Below the pieces are notes generated by a model that made no database searches, was not told where the DNA came from, and saw only the letters and a program-made list of their open reading frames with translations. Positions 41,496-53,537 of a DNA stretch of 64,000 nucleotides are shown here, piece by piece (the stretch's first letter is position 1; the number at the start of each line of letters is the position of its first letter). Location: NCBI GenBank assembly GCA_024114885.1, contig CP099420.1, forward strand, positions 2,170,001 through 2,234,000, in the 5' to 3' direction. The stretch comes from Septoria linicola. Taxonomy: Eukaryota > Ascomycota > Dothideomycetes > Mycosphaerellales > Mycosphaerellaceae. A program made the translations under genes and the position numbers.

Positions 41496-41750
41496 TCAGC
41501 GTTTGCGCAGTGCGAAGAGTCCGCCGCCAACGACGGCCAACACAATCGCGCAGAGGGCGAACACGCCACACACCTCCAGTGATGACGGCGGCGGCGTTCT
41601 CGCTATGCGCGCCCTTTCTCTGCGAGCCGCCATGCTTCGCTCTGCGAGCTGTCTGTTGATCTATTGGCGCGGTCAGCGAAGCATCAACGAAAAGATTTAT
41701 CGTCCGCGCGTGGAGGAGCTTACCTCGAATTGTCGCGGCGGAAGTTCCAT
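41496..41750 (-). CDS. Small predicted tail-anchored membrane protein, 63 residues
   Basis: Exon 1 is 41750-41724 (MELPPRQFE) and exon 2 is 41660-41496, joined across a 63-nt intron with donor GTAAGC, a GCTGAC branch-like site and acceptor AATAG; 192 nt in phase. After a basic stretch (INRQLAERSMAARRERARIAR) come TPPPSSLEV, one hydrophobic helix (CGVFALCAIVLAVVGGGLF) and the basic end ALRKR. This topology, basic cytosolic head plus a single C-terminal helix, is that of tail-anchored ER proteins such as the SERP1/RAMP4/YSY6 family, but I cannot show homology. The longest open frames over this locus are in other phases and on both strands, so the call depends on the splice model. Confidence 0.5.
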
Positions 41751-44700
41751 TACGTTGGTGGTGCTGATTCTCGTCTTTGCTGGCACGTTCGTGTCGAGGA
41801 TGTCTCTGCTCGGATTGGTGGTGTGCGTGCGGACAAGTCGGCGTCGTAAGTAAGTGGTGTGTAATGGCGAGAGCGAGAAGTTGGGCGGCCGTGATTTGAT
41901 TGAGGGTGTGCCAAACGTTCTGTATTGCCAATAGCAGAAGAATTTCGCAGTGTTGAAAGGATGGTTTCGCCCAATGTGAAAGCCAGTAGGAGGTGTCCTC
42001 GTACAGTACTCTCATGGACAGTGGCTGTATTCACCACCGCTTCTCATATGAGCATTGCAGAGGTCCATCCAGGCTCGATCCTCGCTCTGGAGCTGGACCC
42101 GCCGAGTGCCGTAATGAGTGAAATCGCGTAATCGCGAAGTCAGCGTGGTGTACAGAAGATTGGCGTGGCCAAGTCCCTGACCAACGCCGTCCAGATGCGT
42201 GCAAAAGTGTATGTCGCGCTGTTCGAGCCTCGTCAGAGTGTTCAACAAAAGACTGCAAAACATTGTGCACGCCTGTTTGCAGCGCTCCCTTCATTCAGAG
42301 ATGTGAGCCACGGCAAAAAGAATGCACTCAACGTGCAAAAAGATAATGCCCTGACCTAGGTCGAAGTTGCACGAATCAATTTGATTCGGAACCTCGGGCT
42401 GTTTTGATACTACTCTTTGGAATGTTAGCGTAATCCCGAATGGAAGGTGTTGTGCTGGTGCTGGGGATATGCGACGGCTCGGCGACAGCGTAGTTTTCCA
42501 TTCTAACCCATCTAATTATCCATGGGTGCCCCTATTGGACGAAAGTACATGATCTCAGCTGAAATATATAGCTTGCTTCCTCTCGGTGTTGCTGCGGAGC
42601 ACTCCCGCAGAACTTCGTTTTGCCCTGCACGTCTACATCTTTCCAACCACGACAGGTATCGACATGTAGACACCTGGAGGTTGGAGATACGACGACATGC
42701 ATCTTCAGCAACAACTTGTATTGCTCATCATGGCGTTGTGCGGTCGACAGTGTGTTGTAGGGGCTGGTGGAGGAAAGCTGGCGTTGCGGGTATGCTGCGG
42801 GTGGCTCCGCTTTGGATGCTATTGAATCAACAGACACGCCAATGCTGTCAATTTGACCAGTCTGTTAATGAAGCAGGCCGCTCAGTACTGCAGTGCAGAC
42901 GGCAGTGATCCGGCAAAAATCTGGATGAGAAGGCAAAACTCAAGCTCCAAGTCGGCCTCGCTGACAAGACTAGAAGTATGTGCCCTTGGCGAGCAACGAA
43001 CAACACACACCACGCACCCCGAGCTCCAGATATGAGTCAGCGCTGAGGGTGCGTCGAGCTTGTCGAAACAGTGTTGGGAGAATAGCACACCAGATAGGCA
43101 CGACAACAAAAGGCATTGCTGTCCCCTTGATCGCCGTTCATTGTCCATTCGTCTTCCCGTAAATCTGATGCAGATGACCCATCAAATGATAGACGCTACT
43201 GGATCACACAGATCAAAGTACTCTATGATGTTGCGCTCCTATCCTCGTGCTGCGGTGCTGATGCCAGAGACGTGGATGGTATGGTCATGTCGTGCCAAGA
43301 GTTGCTCAAGCTGTTATGCAGATTGCCGTCCTCCACTGTCGACGCGCAACAACGGTGATGGCAATCAACTGCACAAAGAGCGAACAAATGTGCATTCTAG
43401 AACTTCTCCAGCAGGTCTTTGTACGCGCACTCGACAGAGAGAACCAGTGCGCATGAGACCGCCTTTCACATTCAGCAAACGCAGCGTGAGGTCATCTGGA
43501 GAGCAGACCAGAAACGCCGAGCACGAGCACCACAGCTGCTGCCACGAGAGCAAGCGACAGGAGGACAAGAAGATATGGGATACCTGAGAGGATGGCGATG
43601 CTTGCGCTGGAGACCAGAAGCGGCGAAGGAGCACAGCGTAGGGAACACCGCGCTCGCTTCAGTTGCGCAGAGTCGACGGCAGTGTGCCAAAACAACAACG
43701 AGGAGTGCTCGGACGCAGTAAGATGGCGGAACAGCAGACGTATCGAGAATGGGTTGTCGATTGGCAGATCGGGCAATCGTAGCTTGGGTAGAAAGCTACT
43801 CTGCAGATCGCCTATACCAGTGCAGAGAAGCTGCATCACCACAGTCGGAGAGCCGGTCGATGGCGTGGGGCGGTGCTTGAGGTTTCTCCGGACAACTTGA
43901 CCTCATGGGCGCAAGATGGCGAGCTGAGAATACAAAAGAGGCAGCCCAATTCAGAGAGCACTTGAGCAAGAGCAGAGTGGGCAAAATCACACCTGCGGAA
44001 GACTCTCATGAAGCATGGCCTGCGGAGCACATGCAGCAAGATCGATCCGTAGATGAAGGCCTCTATAATACCAGGAGTATTTCCAGAACTGCTGCTTTGC
44101 AATTCATCTATGCCAACACAGGACGGACTGGACCACAGCGGAAGAGCCAGTCAGAAAGACTTGTCAAAGACGTCCTCAGAGGGAACATGAGCCTCGCGGA
44201 CAGAGCATTCGGCCGCGAGAGCAAGCAAAGCTGCATCATCCGGTGAACATTTGTGCAAGAGCGGCTAGAGGAACTCTGCATCTGCGAAAGGTTCTGATGA
44301 TCTTTGGCGCCCTGCACCTATGCAGCAAGGTCGTTTGCCACTTCGAAGGTCTGAGAATACTGGAAGATGTTCAAAGACTGAGCCGTGGCGTAAGAGCAGT
44401 ATACTGGAACAGGAAAACATACCAGGCCAGCAAGTGCAATTCCAGCAGAAGAGCACCTCCGGCCTATGCTGGGCGCAAGAGTCATGTCCCGCCAGTATTC
44501 TCGTTGCAGTCGCCCACAAGCAGGTGATGGATCGAACCCAGATTGTGGCTCGCCATGTCCAGCAGCAAAGTCCTTTAGAATCGACCCCGGTCAGGCACTG
44601 GAATAATTACTCTCTCTCTCCACAACCATCGATGCGATCCAATTCATGAGTATCGTTAGCGGAGCAGCACAGTTGCGAGGCTGACGGTTGTAGGCCCAGC

Positions 44701-47700
44701 TTTGTTCGGTGTCGAAGCAACTCTGAGTCCACGACTGCCAAAGCTCATCACGAATGGGTTTCGCCAACCACTGGAATGTGCAAGGTAGGTCCAGGATACT
44801 TATGCCAGTGCTTGCTTTCCTATGATGCATTGTTCGATCAGGGTGGTCTCCTTCCGAGAACGATGGTTGGGATGCTTGATCTTGCTGAGTATTCCGTGCG
44901 AGCCAGCCGAGAGCACCTACTGTCCTGGCGAGGAGCACCCACTGTCCCGGCGACAAGGATGCTGTGGCCAAGCCCGGTAAGGTATGGTCCCAGGATTGAC
45001 ACGTCCGCACAGCGTCTGGGCAGAGTCAAGATATTGTCAGAAACCGTCGGACCACTCAGAAGTGGACAAGCTAGGTCTAGGGACAATGAAGAGCCATAAT
45101 GCTCTCAGCTTTCGACACCGGACTATGTCGGCAGTCGCACCCGACTTGTGATCACATCTGAACGAGAGGTGCTCCCAGTGCACTCAGATCGCTTGCATCA
45201 GGTTCGTACGACTGCCACGACTGAAGGTAAGTGCATTTCGCACAAAGAGCAGCCACCCAGCTTGTACACTCTGTCTGGGTTGCCGCCTTACTCTCAGCGA
45301 TAGGCTCTGAAGCGTCAACCATGTATGGCCGGATGATCGTCAGGCATAAAAGTTGGCAGCGCAGCACCTCTCATATTCTTGCCCGGAGCCCATGATTTAA
45401 GCCAGATGATATGATCACGAGGCATCGCCAAAGTGTGTGATCACCGATGACTTGCAGAGTACTGTTGGCATTGATGTCTCGTCACACGGGTTCTAGAGGC
45501 TGTTGGTCTCTCTGCATGATCGTCATCATTTGACTTTGACTGAAAGGTGAGCTTGTTACGAGGTTCTCTTATGCTTTGCCAATCGAGGGAGCAATGCGTG
45601 GATCTTCTCTCAAAGGCGGTGCGGATCAAGTCAGGAGACGAGCTTGCAGAACAGCACCTCTGCCTCCTGCCGCTCAGTTGCGTGTACTGAGCTGTCGCAG
45701 TGCCTCAACGCCGCCGTGAGTCATGTCACTTGTTCATCCGGAGACATGCCAGACAGCAGAGCGTTTTGGTAGGGGCAGTCGCTGTCGTTCACCCGCTCAG
45801 TGTCCACGCCGCTCGCCCCGTCCGCTCCGCCTTGCCCACCCATGATTGCAGAATCGCCATTTTCAGTCGGCAGCAGCGCAAGCAGCGACACTAGCCACAG
45901 ACTCATGCAGGGAAAGCGCTAGAGCTGTTTGATGTGTGGTATGGTGTGGAATGGATGGCGCGTGTGTTGGGCGCACGAAGTACTCGGGAACTGACAGTCG
46001 AGGCAGCCTTTGTACTCAGGCTGATGAGTCGAGTACCTGTCACAGTGTTGCTGAACCTTCATCGATCGTGTCGCCTCCTCCAGATGTTTCAGCGGTCGCA
46101 ATATCGACGTGTTGAGGCTCGCGGTTGTGGTTGCCGACGGAGGTGCTGCCGATTGAGTGCTGATGGATCCTGCCTCCTTTTCCTTCCGTCGACCTCCACC
46201 TGCCGTCGGTCAACAAGGACAGAAGGAAGTGCAATGCGTTGCATCAGCATGGTCCAGTAGATCAGCTGAGCCATGGCGCTACCTCGCTGTCGTCGCTGGC
46301 AGGCAGACCATTCGAAGGACCATGGCAATACTCGTCGCTCGCTGCGTCTCCTGACGATGGAAGCAGCCTGCAGACTGCCTCCAAATATGTTCATGATGCT
46401 GAGCGTCTCGAAACGCTCATTTGACGGTCCCAGACCTCACTGTCGCCATGGTCTGCGATACAAGAGTGCTGGACCAAGCGAAGGCAAGCGGGCTTGGACA
46501 CGGCCAAGACAGCCCGCCTCAGGCCGAAGCTCAGCATTTGGTCGTTCATTTAAGGGTAGCATTAAGCTCATAAGCTCTCTGCACAGCGGAAACGCTATTG
46601 AGCCACCCTTGCTCGGCCGGCAGGGCCAAACTGGTGCCCTGTGCGGGCAGCTGGGAACTGCCCGGGACAGATCGGGAGCCCGCAGACGGAGGTCCTCCAG
46701 ATGAGCTGCTACAACGATCGCAATGCGCAGCGCAACACCACGAGCCAGCGCCGAACGATCACCATCGACCCAGCGTGCTGATTGAGCTCAGGAGTACAGT
46801 CCATTACACCATGGCTGCAAGCTTGCGCCCGAGCAGCGCTGCAATGGTCCAGCCGGGCTGAGCGCAGCAGAACATCAGCAAGCGGTGGAGAACGATGGAG
46901 CACGATGCAGAGGCCGCGGCGGTTCCTTTCGACAGATCCAGCATGACCGAGCCATGGTGCGCATCATAGTCGGCGGCTGGCGGCAGACTGCAGGCGAAAG
47001 GGAGACAATGGACGAACACCCACGGCGTGCCACGACTGCCAGCAGTCTTCCTGCACGAAACACAGAACGCATGCCTGCATCGCGATGATTCTACCGTGTC
47101 GCCTGGCTGGTATGTGCGACTGAGCACGCGCGAACGAGCACTCGGGCGAAGGCATAGCAACAGGCGACGGATAGGTGCACACAGAACTGTTTGCTGCGAA
47201 TCCACCGCATGCCCTTGCGCAGAACAGCCACAGTGTGCGACCACTTCGTGCTCAGAAATCCTCACACCGGATCGACGCGGGTGACTGACATACCACGTAG
47301 CATGGTGGAGATCTGTGGACAATTATACCGTCACTGATCGAAGCGGCACGCAGAGACCGTAAACGCAATTGAAAATGGTTACCTCTTTAAGATGTCAGAG
47401 TCGGCACATGATCACAATGGAACTAGCGACCGCAACTACAAGCGATGGATTCGAAGGTGTATGTTTTACCGGAAGTAGATGCCCAATTTTGACGGATCTG
47501 AGTGCAAAGGGCGAGAACACCGATGGTATGCAATTGACTTTATGAACTTTCTGGATCTACCATACTCTACCGCTCGCCCAAACACAATCACACGGGCAGA
47601 TCAACGGAACAATGAAGGCAGACCTGACGAAGCGAACCAGAAAAACACACCCGTTTACGACACATCTTCGCGAAGCACGACGGTACCGCTCTTTGATCCG

Positions 47701-48486
47701 CACATCAGCCTGAAGACTGCTCAGATGATTGTCACATGCCAACTCAAAATTCACTATCTACCCTCAGATTATCTCACATGCACAGATCACGAGGAATAAC
47801 TGACCACGTGACTTACTCTACAGAGCACACAAAACCGCAGCCGAACTCCCCAGTCTGGACATTTTCTCGACACGAAGCTCTGCCTCAATTGCCAGACCGG
47901 TGGTTGGCGGGCGGGTCAGAATGTCCAGATCGGCAGATACTATGCTTCGGTGTGGGATCTGGTCACTTGAGGGAGTGGGTTCTCGAGGTTAAGGGTATCG
48001 GCCACGCTGCTTGTCGTCCAGACAGTAGAGATGCGATGCGCAGACCGGAGTCGAGTGCTCTTGTTAGGAGAGAGGTATACACACGTAGAAGCTGGCAGCA
48101 GTGTTGTAGCAGATCAAGTAGAATTTATGTCAATGTGAGAGTCACTTGGCTAAAGATTGCATCTCTCGCCTATAATGTTGCAGACTACGTACCTTGATTG
48201 GAACACGATGCAAAACTCATCGAGGCTCGAGGCTCGAGGCTGGAGCATTATGACAAAGACGATGAGAGAAGATGTTACGCTATCTGTTATTCGTTTTGAA
48301 GCTGTACAGTTGATGTGCAATGTCAACCGACCACAGGTCAATACCATCGGACATCTCTGCACAGATCTACATGATAGTTGTCTTTGAATGGCAATGTATG
48401 GCAAGGAGGCAATTTAGCCTACGAATACAATCTCTGAGACCTCAGTCGCTGTACATGCTGTTTCTCCGACACCGTCGAAATCGCAA
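41751..48486. other. 6.7-kb gene-poor region
   Basis: Many overlapping short frames on both strands but none with a recognisable domain, a plausible exon chain, or a length beyond what chance allows. Minus-strand frames at 43492-43842 and 43836-44102 contain hydrophobic stretches that could be remnants of a polytopic membrane protein. Segments near 44000-44080 and 44290-44365 look weakly similar to each other. No transposon coding sequence, terminal repeat, tRNA or rRNA is identified. Confidence 0.35.
48221..48241 (+). repeat. Short tandem CGAGGCT repeat
   Basis: Three tandem copies of a 7-base unit (CGAGGCT) followed by GG, in the gene-poor region near 48.2 kb. Confidence 0.7.
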
Positions 48487-49322
48487 TCATTCCAGTCTCG
48501 TCCTCCGGCCGAACATCACCAAGCATAACTTTCGTGTTTCGTAGCCTTCTCGCCAAATCTGTGCCATCCTCAGTAGAGTGTGCTTGCACCTCGGAGGCAT
48601 ATGTACCACTTGTCCGATGTCGGTCCAGCCGGATGCGCCGTCAGCAAGCAAGGGCGATAGGCTGTCGAGAAAGCTGAAACTCGCCGTGCTATTGTCGACT
48701 TGGGGGGTCCGTGAGATGACACGAAGATTGGCTTGACCTCCAAGCGGCGAAAGAGCACACAGAAGTACAAGTAGGGGTGCGAGATAGTGTAAAGTCCTCA
48801 ATCTGATCGGTGGTGTGACCACACTGAAGACTGTTCTACTTCCAAGCAGGTATTCCATGGCTCCAATCGTGATGCCCCGCTCTAGTCTCCATGCCGCTAT
48901 TGCAGTGAGACATCTGCCAACGATGCCAGCGAACACGATCGGTAGAATGGTGGGTCCCTGGCAGGACTCAGTCATGTGTTGCATGATATGCCATGAGTGC
49001 TTACCAGACGTGCCGCGCGCAGCAAGAAAACCACGACATTGTCTTTGACTGGTGTTTCTTGATATCGATATGCTAGTGTGCCAAACATTACGAAATAAAG
49101 CGCTGCGATAGCTAGACAGATGTCCACCACTGCTGGACCAAGGACTGAAAGAGATAGTACGCGTCGGTGTCGCTGAGGTGGCAGCTTCCCCTTCTCCGAC
49201 ACTCGGACAGCAAGCTGTGGTTTGAAGCCATCGTCGTCTTCATCTTGTTGCTCGAAGGTAGGTACTGAATGAAATCGCGCGTGCACGTTCGTTGGTGGGC
49301 TTAGGTGTGCCATACTGTTCAT
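48487..49322 (-). CDS. Multi-pass membrane protein of unknown function, probably truncated
   Basis: Exon 1 is 49322-49005 and exon 2 is 48957-48487, with a 47-nt intron (donor GTAAGC, acceptor TGCCAG); 262 residues. Exon 1 has a cytosolic leader then VLGPAVVDICLAIAALYFVMFG. Exon 2 has GPTILPIVFAGIVGRCLTAIAAWRLE, EYLLGSRTVF, and LHYLAPLLVLLCALSPLGGQANLRV. The last phrase (ALSPLGGQ-x-x-LR) is a hallmark of a large filamentous-fungal membrane family often labelled formylmethionine-deformylase-like, whose members are, as I recall, about 600 residues. Here the recognisable part stops soon after LLADGASGWTDIGQVV. The last ~35 residues look out of frame. A different frame ending near 48417 (RLRNTKVMLGDVRPEDETG) could be the real C-terminus, which would mean a large internal loss. 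The gene is probably degenerate. Confidence 0.5.
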
Positions 49323-50904
49323 GAACTGTCGTGCTCGTCAAGAGTGGGCGCACGCATCGTCAAGTACTGAGCACGACCAGCCGCCCAAGAAGCGGGAGGT
49401 GAATGCCCAGGAACGCCATGAAGGCGAAGTGCATGAGGTCGGCCAATCCTGTCGTCGTGCGTGTGCTTTTGCGCAAGCTCAAGAAAGGCTAAACGCCATA
49501 CCAGATCCTTTTGCTTCCACGAGGCTGGACATCGCTGCTATAACACCCTTTTTCGAATCCTTTCATGCCATGCAGGGGCACAGTAGAGCTGTCTACATCA
49601 GTCTGTTCATGTCAACGAGCGTGACTAGCCGTTTTTTCTGGAACGTGCGGCTGTTCTGTCCCAAACTCATTCGCAAGGCTGAAGGTGCTGATCTTGATGA
49701 GCTTTTGTGGCGTTTCGACCAGTCTCGATCCAGAACCTGCATACATCGCCGGCGGCCACCGTGCAAGATGCAATTCTGCTGCACTGCCATGCTAGCATAA
49801 CGAGTAATTTCAGAGCCTCAATGCTGGGGCGGCTGAAGTGCTCGATTCTGGTCGATATAGATTGAAAATGCCTTTGAACGGCTGGAGCGGCTGCGCGCGG
49901 TGGGTTGCAACTGCTTATACAGACCTGCAACAACTTGCTGCCCTGGCGTAGACCACGACGCTCGGATCTCGAAAGCCAGGCAAGAGCAAGATGCTCTTCC
50001 AATGTTCGTAGGGCATGCGGCTGCGGCTGTCAGATTTTCGGTATGCTTCGCTCCTGCCTGCGCAAGCAAATCAGCCATTCGACAGACAAGTGCGCGACAG
50101 AGTCGCAAGAGGTCTGCACGTTTGCAGCGGCTGAGCAGAAAAGATGGTATCATTCATAACTTATACAACATGCGGCGAACCCCTCTGCGCCATGCTATGC
50201 TTCCACGCCTCACAGACTTGCCCGTTGCAAGTGTAGGCGCATCCACGCCATCTATTGTACACTCCATAGTCCCTCGTGTCTGTACAAGTCGTCGTGCGAA
50301 GAGTCGTCTATTGCGCAAGTGGAGAGAAGAGTCTGCAAATCATCAGCACAATACTGAGTCCACGCTGGTATGCTGTTCCTACCTGATCAAGCTTGGTCGA
50401 GGGTTGCTTCGTGTGTAGCCCAGGTAGATGATCAAAGGGAGGTAGCCACTATCGCGTTGTTAGGTGAATGATCTATTGCCAGCGATTGTGACACTCGTAC
50501 TAATGGACTGCGACTCTGGAGAAGTCAATGACCCTCGCGATGCGCTCCTGTCGGTTGTATCAGCATCTTGCCACCGCATCCATCTCGACCATGTCCCATA
50601 CCTTGCTCTCCTCTGATAGTGCCAACCACGCCATTCTGTGCTTTGTTCTGATGCGTTTCGCGAAGAAGTGTTGGATCAGCGTTCACGAAGGAGCATCTCC
50701 AGCGGGAAACATTCAAACTTCCCAAGTCCGAGCTTCCTGCCTTTCTCCGACGCGCGCGCTGCTGTCTCGTGTGTCGCTGCCGCAGATCCCCGCTGAATCT
50801 GGTCCTTGGCACGACACACTCAGAATAGGACCGCCTCGCCCGACAACACCACCTCGATCGCATTGAGAAGATTTGAACGTCACAATCCACACAACTCCGC
50901 CAAC
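49323..50904. other. Intergenic region upstream of RPL28
   Basis: About 1.6 kb with no supported gene. The right end, before 50905, should carry the ribosomal-protein promoter. A 159-codon plus-strand frame at 49321 overlaps the start of the membrane-protein gene and has no recognisable domain. Confidence 0.4.
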
Positions 50905-51575
50905 ATGTCGACCCAATACGAGAACCTGAGCAGCGACCTCATCTGGGAGGTGACCCGTACGTCGAATCCCACAAACCGCAGAAAATGGGGCAGAAGATGG
51001 GAATTGGAGAGATTGGATCGGAATATGTGCTGATCGGTGGACATTTTCATGGCCATAGGCAACACCAACTCCTTCCTCGTGAAGCGCCGTCTCGGATCCG
51101 GCAAGCAGGTCGTCTTCTCTCGCGACCCGCTCAACCTCGTCAACAAGCACTCGCGCAAATATGTCGGATACGTGAACGACAAGGTATGCCAGAGCCTCTC
51201 CTCTTCCACCCAGTCCAAACCACCATTTCCAACCAGAGATTGATTTTGGTACAGGCCATCGGCATCAACGCCGACGACAACACCGTCCGCCTGACCACCA
51301 AGCTCTCCTCGCGCGGCAACAAGCCCGCCCAGCAGTACCAAACCTCGTCCTTCAGCGCCTCGACCCCCTCCCGCAAGCTGTACACCAGCGTCGTCAACTC
51401 GACCGCCAAGAAGGGCTACCGCTCCGACCTGCGCGCCGAGGCCGTCGCTCGCGCATCCGCTGTCAAGCAGAGCCAGCGCGACAATAAGAAGGAGCGTGTG
51501 AGCAAGCCACGAGGAAAGAAGGCGCAGAAGGGTGCGAGTGGTGAGTTTTTGAAGTTGACGCCGGAGGAGAAGTAG
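50905..51575 (+). CDS. RPL28: 60S ribosomal protein L28e
   Basis: Exons 50905-50956, 51059-51183 and 51255-51575; 498 nt, 165 residues. It begins MSTQYENLSSDLIWEVTRNTNSFLVKRR, the L28e/Mak16-like N-terminus. It continues VVFSRDPLNLVNKHSRKYVGYVN and AIGINADDNTVRLTT, and ends in a Lys/Arg-rich tail (KPRGKKAQKGASGEFLKL). It is a structural component of the large cytosolic subunit, absent from Saccharomyces. The first intron splits the Arg codon after DLIWEVT. Codon choice is strongly C-biased at third positions (AACACC, CTCGTG, AAGCGC), as expected for a highly expressed gene and unlike its neighbours. The region 51576-51932 holds its 3' end and nothing else recognisable. Confidence 0.95.
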
Positions 51576-51932
51576 GAGTCTCCCGATGCGAAGGCTTTGA
51601 AACAGCGGGACAGCTAGTGAAAAGATGCTGAGCTGGATGCATTGAGCGAGTGACTATCATCAATCATGAAAGTAAGCGTGGGGTTTGATCTGTAGGCTGG
51701 AACGCTGTGTGGCTTCTGCTGGGGACGATCTCGAAAAGCGCTGAAATAGAGCTCGAGAAATGAAATGTGCTGAACAGGCGCAAGTGAAATGTTCACCAAA
51801 CAGTGCCTATACCAGTATTTCTGGTTTCCCGGCATTTCTGGCTTGTGGTATTCCTCTCAAGTATGGTACATCGAACTCTCTACTGCAGCGCTGGGATGAG
51901 TCCTCAAACCCGCCATATCTCGTAGCGATGAA

Positions 51933-52322
51933 TCAGTCAGAGAACTTCCTTGCTCTCTCAAACGCCGCAACACCATCGCTAGGCACAACCCTCCCTTTTC
52001 CAATGCTGCCTCCTTCATTCCTTTGCTTGGCACGTTTATTGTCCTTGTGATGGTCGCTCACGTTCAACGCGCCAATGTCGTAGCCTGACATGGGCACATC
52101 AGGACTTGGACTTCCGCTCCTGCCAAAGCGAGCATCTAGGCTTTCCCTCAAGCGCTTCCTGTCAGGATGCTCCATGTCTTCAGCCAGAACTCCTGCATCA
52201 AGACTGGGCTTCTTGCCAAGTTGTGACCCTAATCGAGTAATGGCAGAAGATCCTACACTTCCCACGCTGTCCTTTTTCTGCGCAAACACTTGTTCAGATG
52301 TATCCGATGATTGCATCGGCAT
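51933..52322 (-). other. 129-codon frame in the same phase directly after the SF3b4 stop
   Basis: It starts with ATG 10 bases beyond the SF3b4 TAG and in exactly the same reading phase. The peptide is hydrophilic and protein-like (SAITRLGSQLGKKPSLDAGV ... MEHPDRKRLRESLDARFG ... FERARKFSD) with no family I recognise. It could be a C-terminal extension reached by removing a 69-nt intron that contains the stop (donor GTAGAA, branch-like CTGAAC, acceptor GACAG), a separate small gene, or chance. Confidence 0.35.
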
Positions 52323-52331
52323 AGCAGCATT

Positions 52332-53537
52332 CTACCTCTGCTGCTGTCTGAATGCTTGCCCTGGCAGACCAGTTGGCGGCGGCGGAAGTCCAGGATGTCC
52401 AGGCAAGCCCATTGGCGGAGGAGGTAACCCAGGTGGTGGTGGCCCGCCTTGATAGCCTTGCTGCATGCCGGGTGCCATCGAGGGGCCGCCGTAGCCGGCA
52501 TTGCTTGGTGGTGGCCGAGCAGGAAGGCCGGCTGCTTGAGGTGGTGCTTGGAGAGGAGACTGGTTGTAGTTTCGTGGCGGAAGGCCTTGTGGAGGCTGAT
52601 GTGGCAGAGAGGGAGGAGCTTGAGGCATCCCCCCATTTGCCATGCCGTATGGTGAAGGAGGCGGCAGATTCGAAGGTGTTGGCGGTGCGTTGTACCCTTG
52701 ATATCCTCCGTATGCTGGCGGCGGCTGTGGTGTTGGCCGACCATTCATGCCGTTAGGTGGACCGCCCATGCCGTTCGGTGGACCGACAGGAAAGCCATTC
52801 GCTCCGGTCATGTTGACGGGTGCCATATTCGTAGGTCCAGTGGGCGTGCCGGTAGGCATGACCAACGCAGCAGGTAGCGCAGGAATAGCGACTTCCACAC
52901 CATGCTTTCTCGCCTGTGCCGCCAGAGCTCTTTCTGCTGCATCACCGTGTCTCTCGCCCTTGCCGTCCTTCTTGTATGCATACTGCACTGTGATCTCCTT
53001 GTTCATGAGATATTGTCCATGCATATGCTCAATAGCCTGATCCGAAGCCTCAAAAGATGCGTAGCTGACAAAACCATATCCTTTGGAAAGATTCGCGTCG
53101 TCTCTTGCGACCTTGGGTGCAGCCACCAGAGGACCGAATCTGCTGAAAGTCTCGTACAGCACTTTCTCGTCCGCCATGCCGTCCAGATTACCAACGAATA
53201 GTTCCGCTCCCACGCCAGCACCTCCGCCTAGTCCTCCTCCCTCGCCATTTGGCCCTCTCTTGTCTGCAGAAGCTTTATTGACTCTGATCGGTTTGCCCCA
53301 CAATCGTATCTGGTTCATGATCTTGCAGGCATAATCTGCATCATCTTCGCTGCCAAATTCGACGAAGCCATATCCTTGGTGCGACTGCGTCACGCGGTCC
53401 TTGGGAAGGTGGACATTAATGACAGGACCAGCTTGGAGCATCAATTCCCAGACCAGAGAATCGGTGCATCGCTCGTCGAGGTTGCCGATGTACAGCGTGC
53501 TGTCCTTGTCTTGCTCCCAGTGGCGAGAGGCAGACAT
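52332..53537 (-). CDS. HSH49: Splicing factor 3b subunit 4 (SF3b4/SAP49, HSH49)
   Basis: A single exon, 401 residues from the ATG at 53537 (MSASRHWEQDKDSTLYIGNL). An upstream in-frame Met at 53588 adds 17 residues not typical of the family. Two RRMs are clear. RRM1 (residues ~13-90) has TLYIGNLDERC as RNP2 and GYGFVEFGSEDDAD as RNP1. RRM2 (~107-185) has ELFVGNLDGMADEKVLYETFSRFG and KGYGFVSYASFEASDQAI. After TVQYAYKKDGKGERHGDAAER, the SF3b4 signature, comes a long Pro/Gly/Met/Gln-rich tail of ~190 residues. It binds pre-mRNA near the branch site and SF3b2 within U2 snRNP. It ends QAFRQQQR. The frame continues open just after this stop, which is listed separately. Confidence 0.94.
   Translation of the reverse strand: MSASRHWEQDKDSTLYIGNLDERCTDSLVWELMLQAGPVINVHLPKDRVTQSHQGYGFVEFGSEDDADYACKIMNQIRLWGKPIRVNKASADKRGPNGEGGGLGGGAGVGAELFVGNLDGMADEKVLYETFSRFGPLVAAPKVARDDANLSKGYGFVSYASFEASDQAIEHMHGQYLMNKEITVQYAYKKDGKGERHGDAAERALAAQARKHGVEVAIPALPAALVMPTGTPTGPTNMAPVNMTGANGFPVGPPNGMGGPPNGMNGRPTPQPPPAYGGYQGYNAPPTPSNLPPPSPYGMANGGMPQAPPSLPHQPPQGLPPRNYNQSPLQAPPQAAGLPARPPPSNAGYGGPSMAPGMQQGYQGGPPPPGLPPPPMGLPGHPGLPPPPTGLPGQAFRQQQR

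Noticed and set aside
44500..44560. Possible tRNA B-box (GGTTCGATCC-like) on the minus strand near 44525
   Set aside because: The flanking bases do not form the five-pair T stem and no A-box or acceptor stem is present. A similar B-box-like site at 30613 fails for the same reason.
46804..47322. 172-codon minus-strand frame in the gene-poor region
   Set aside because: No domain, unusual Cys/His/Arg composition, and comparable frames in other phases over the same bases.
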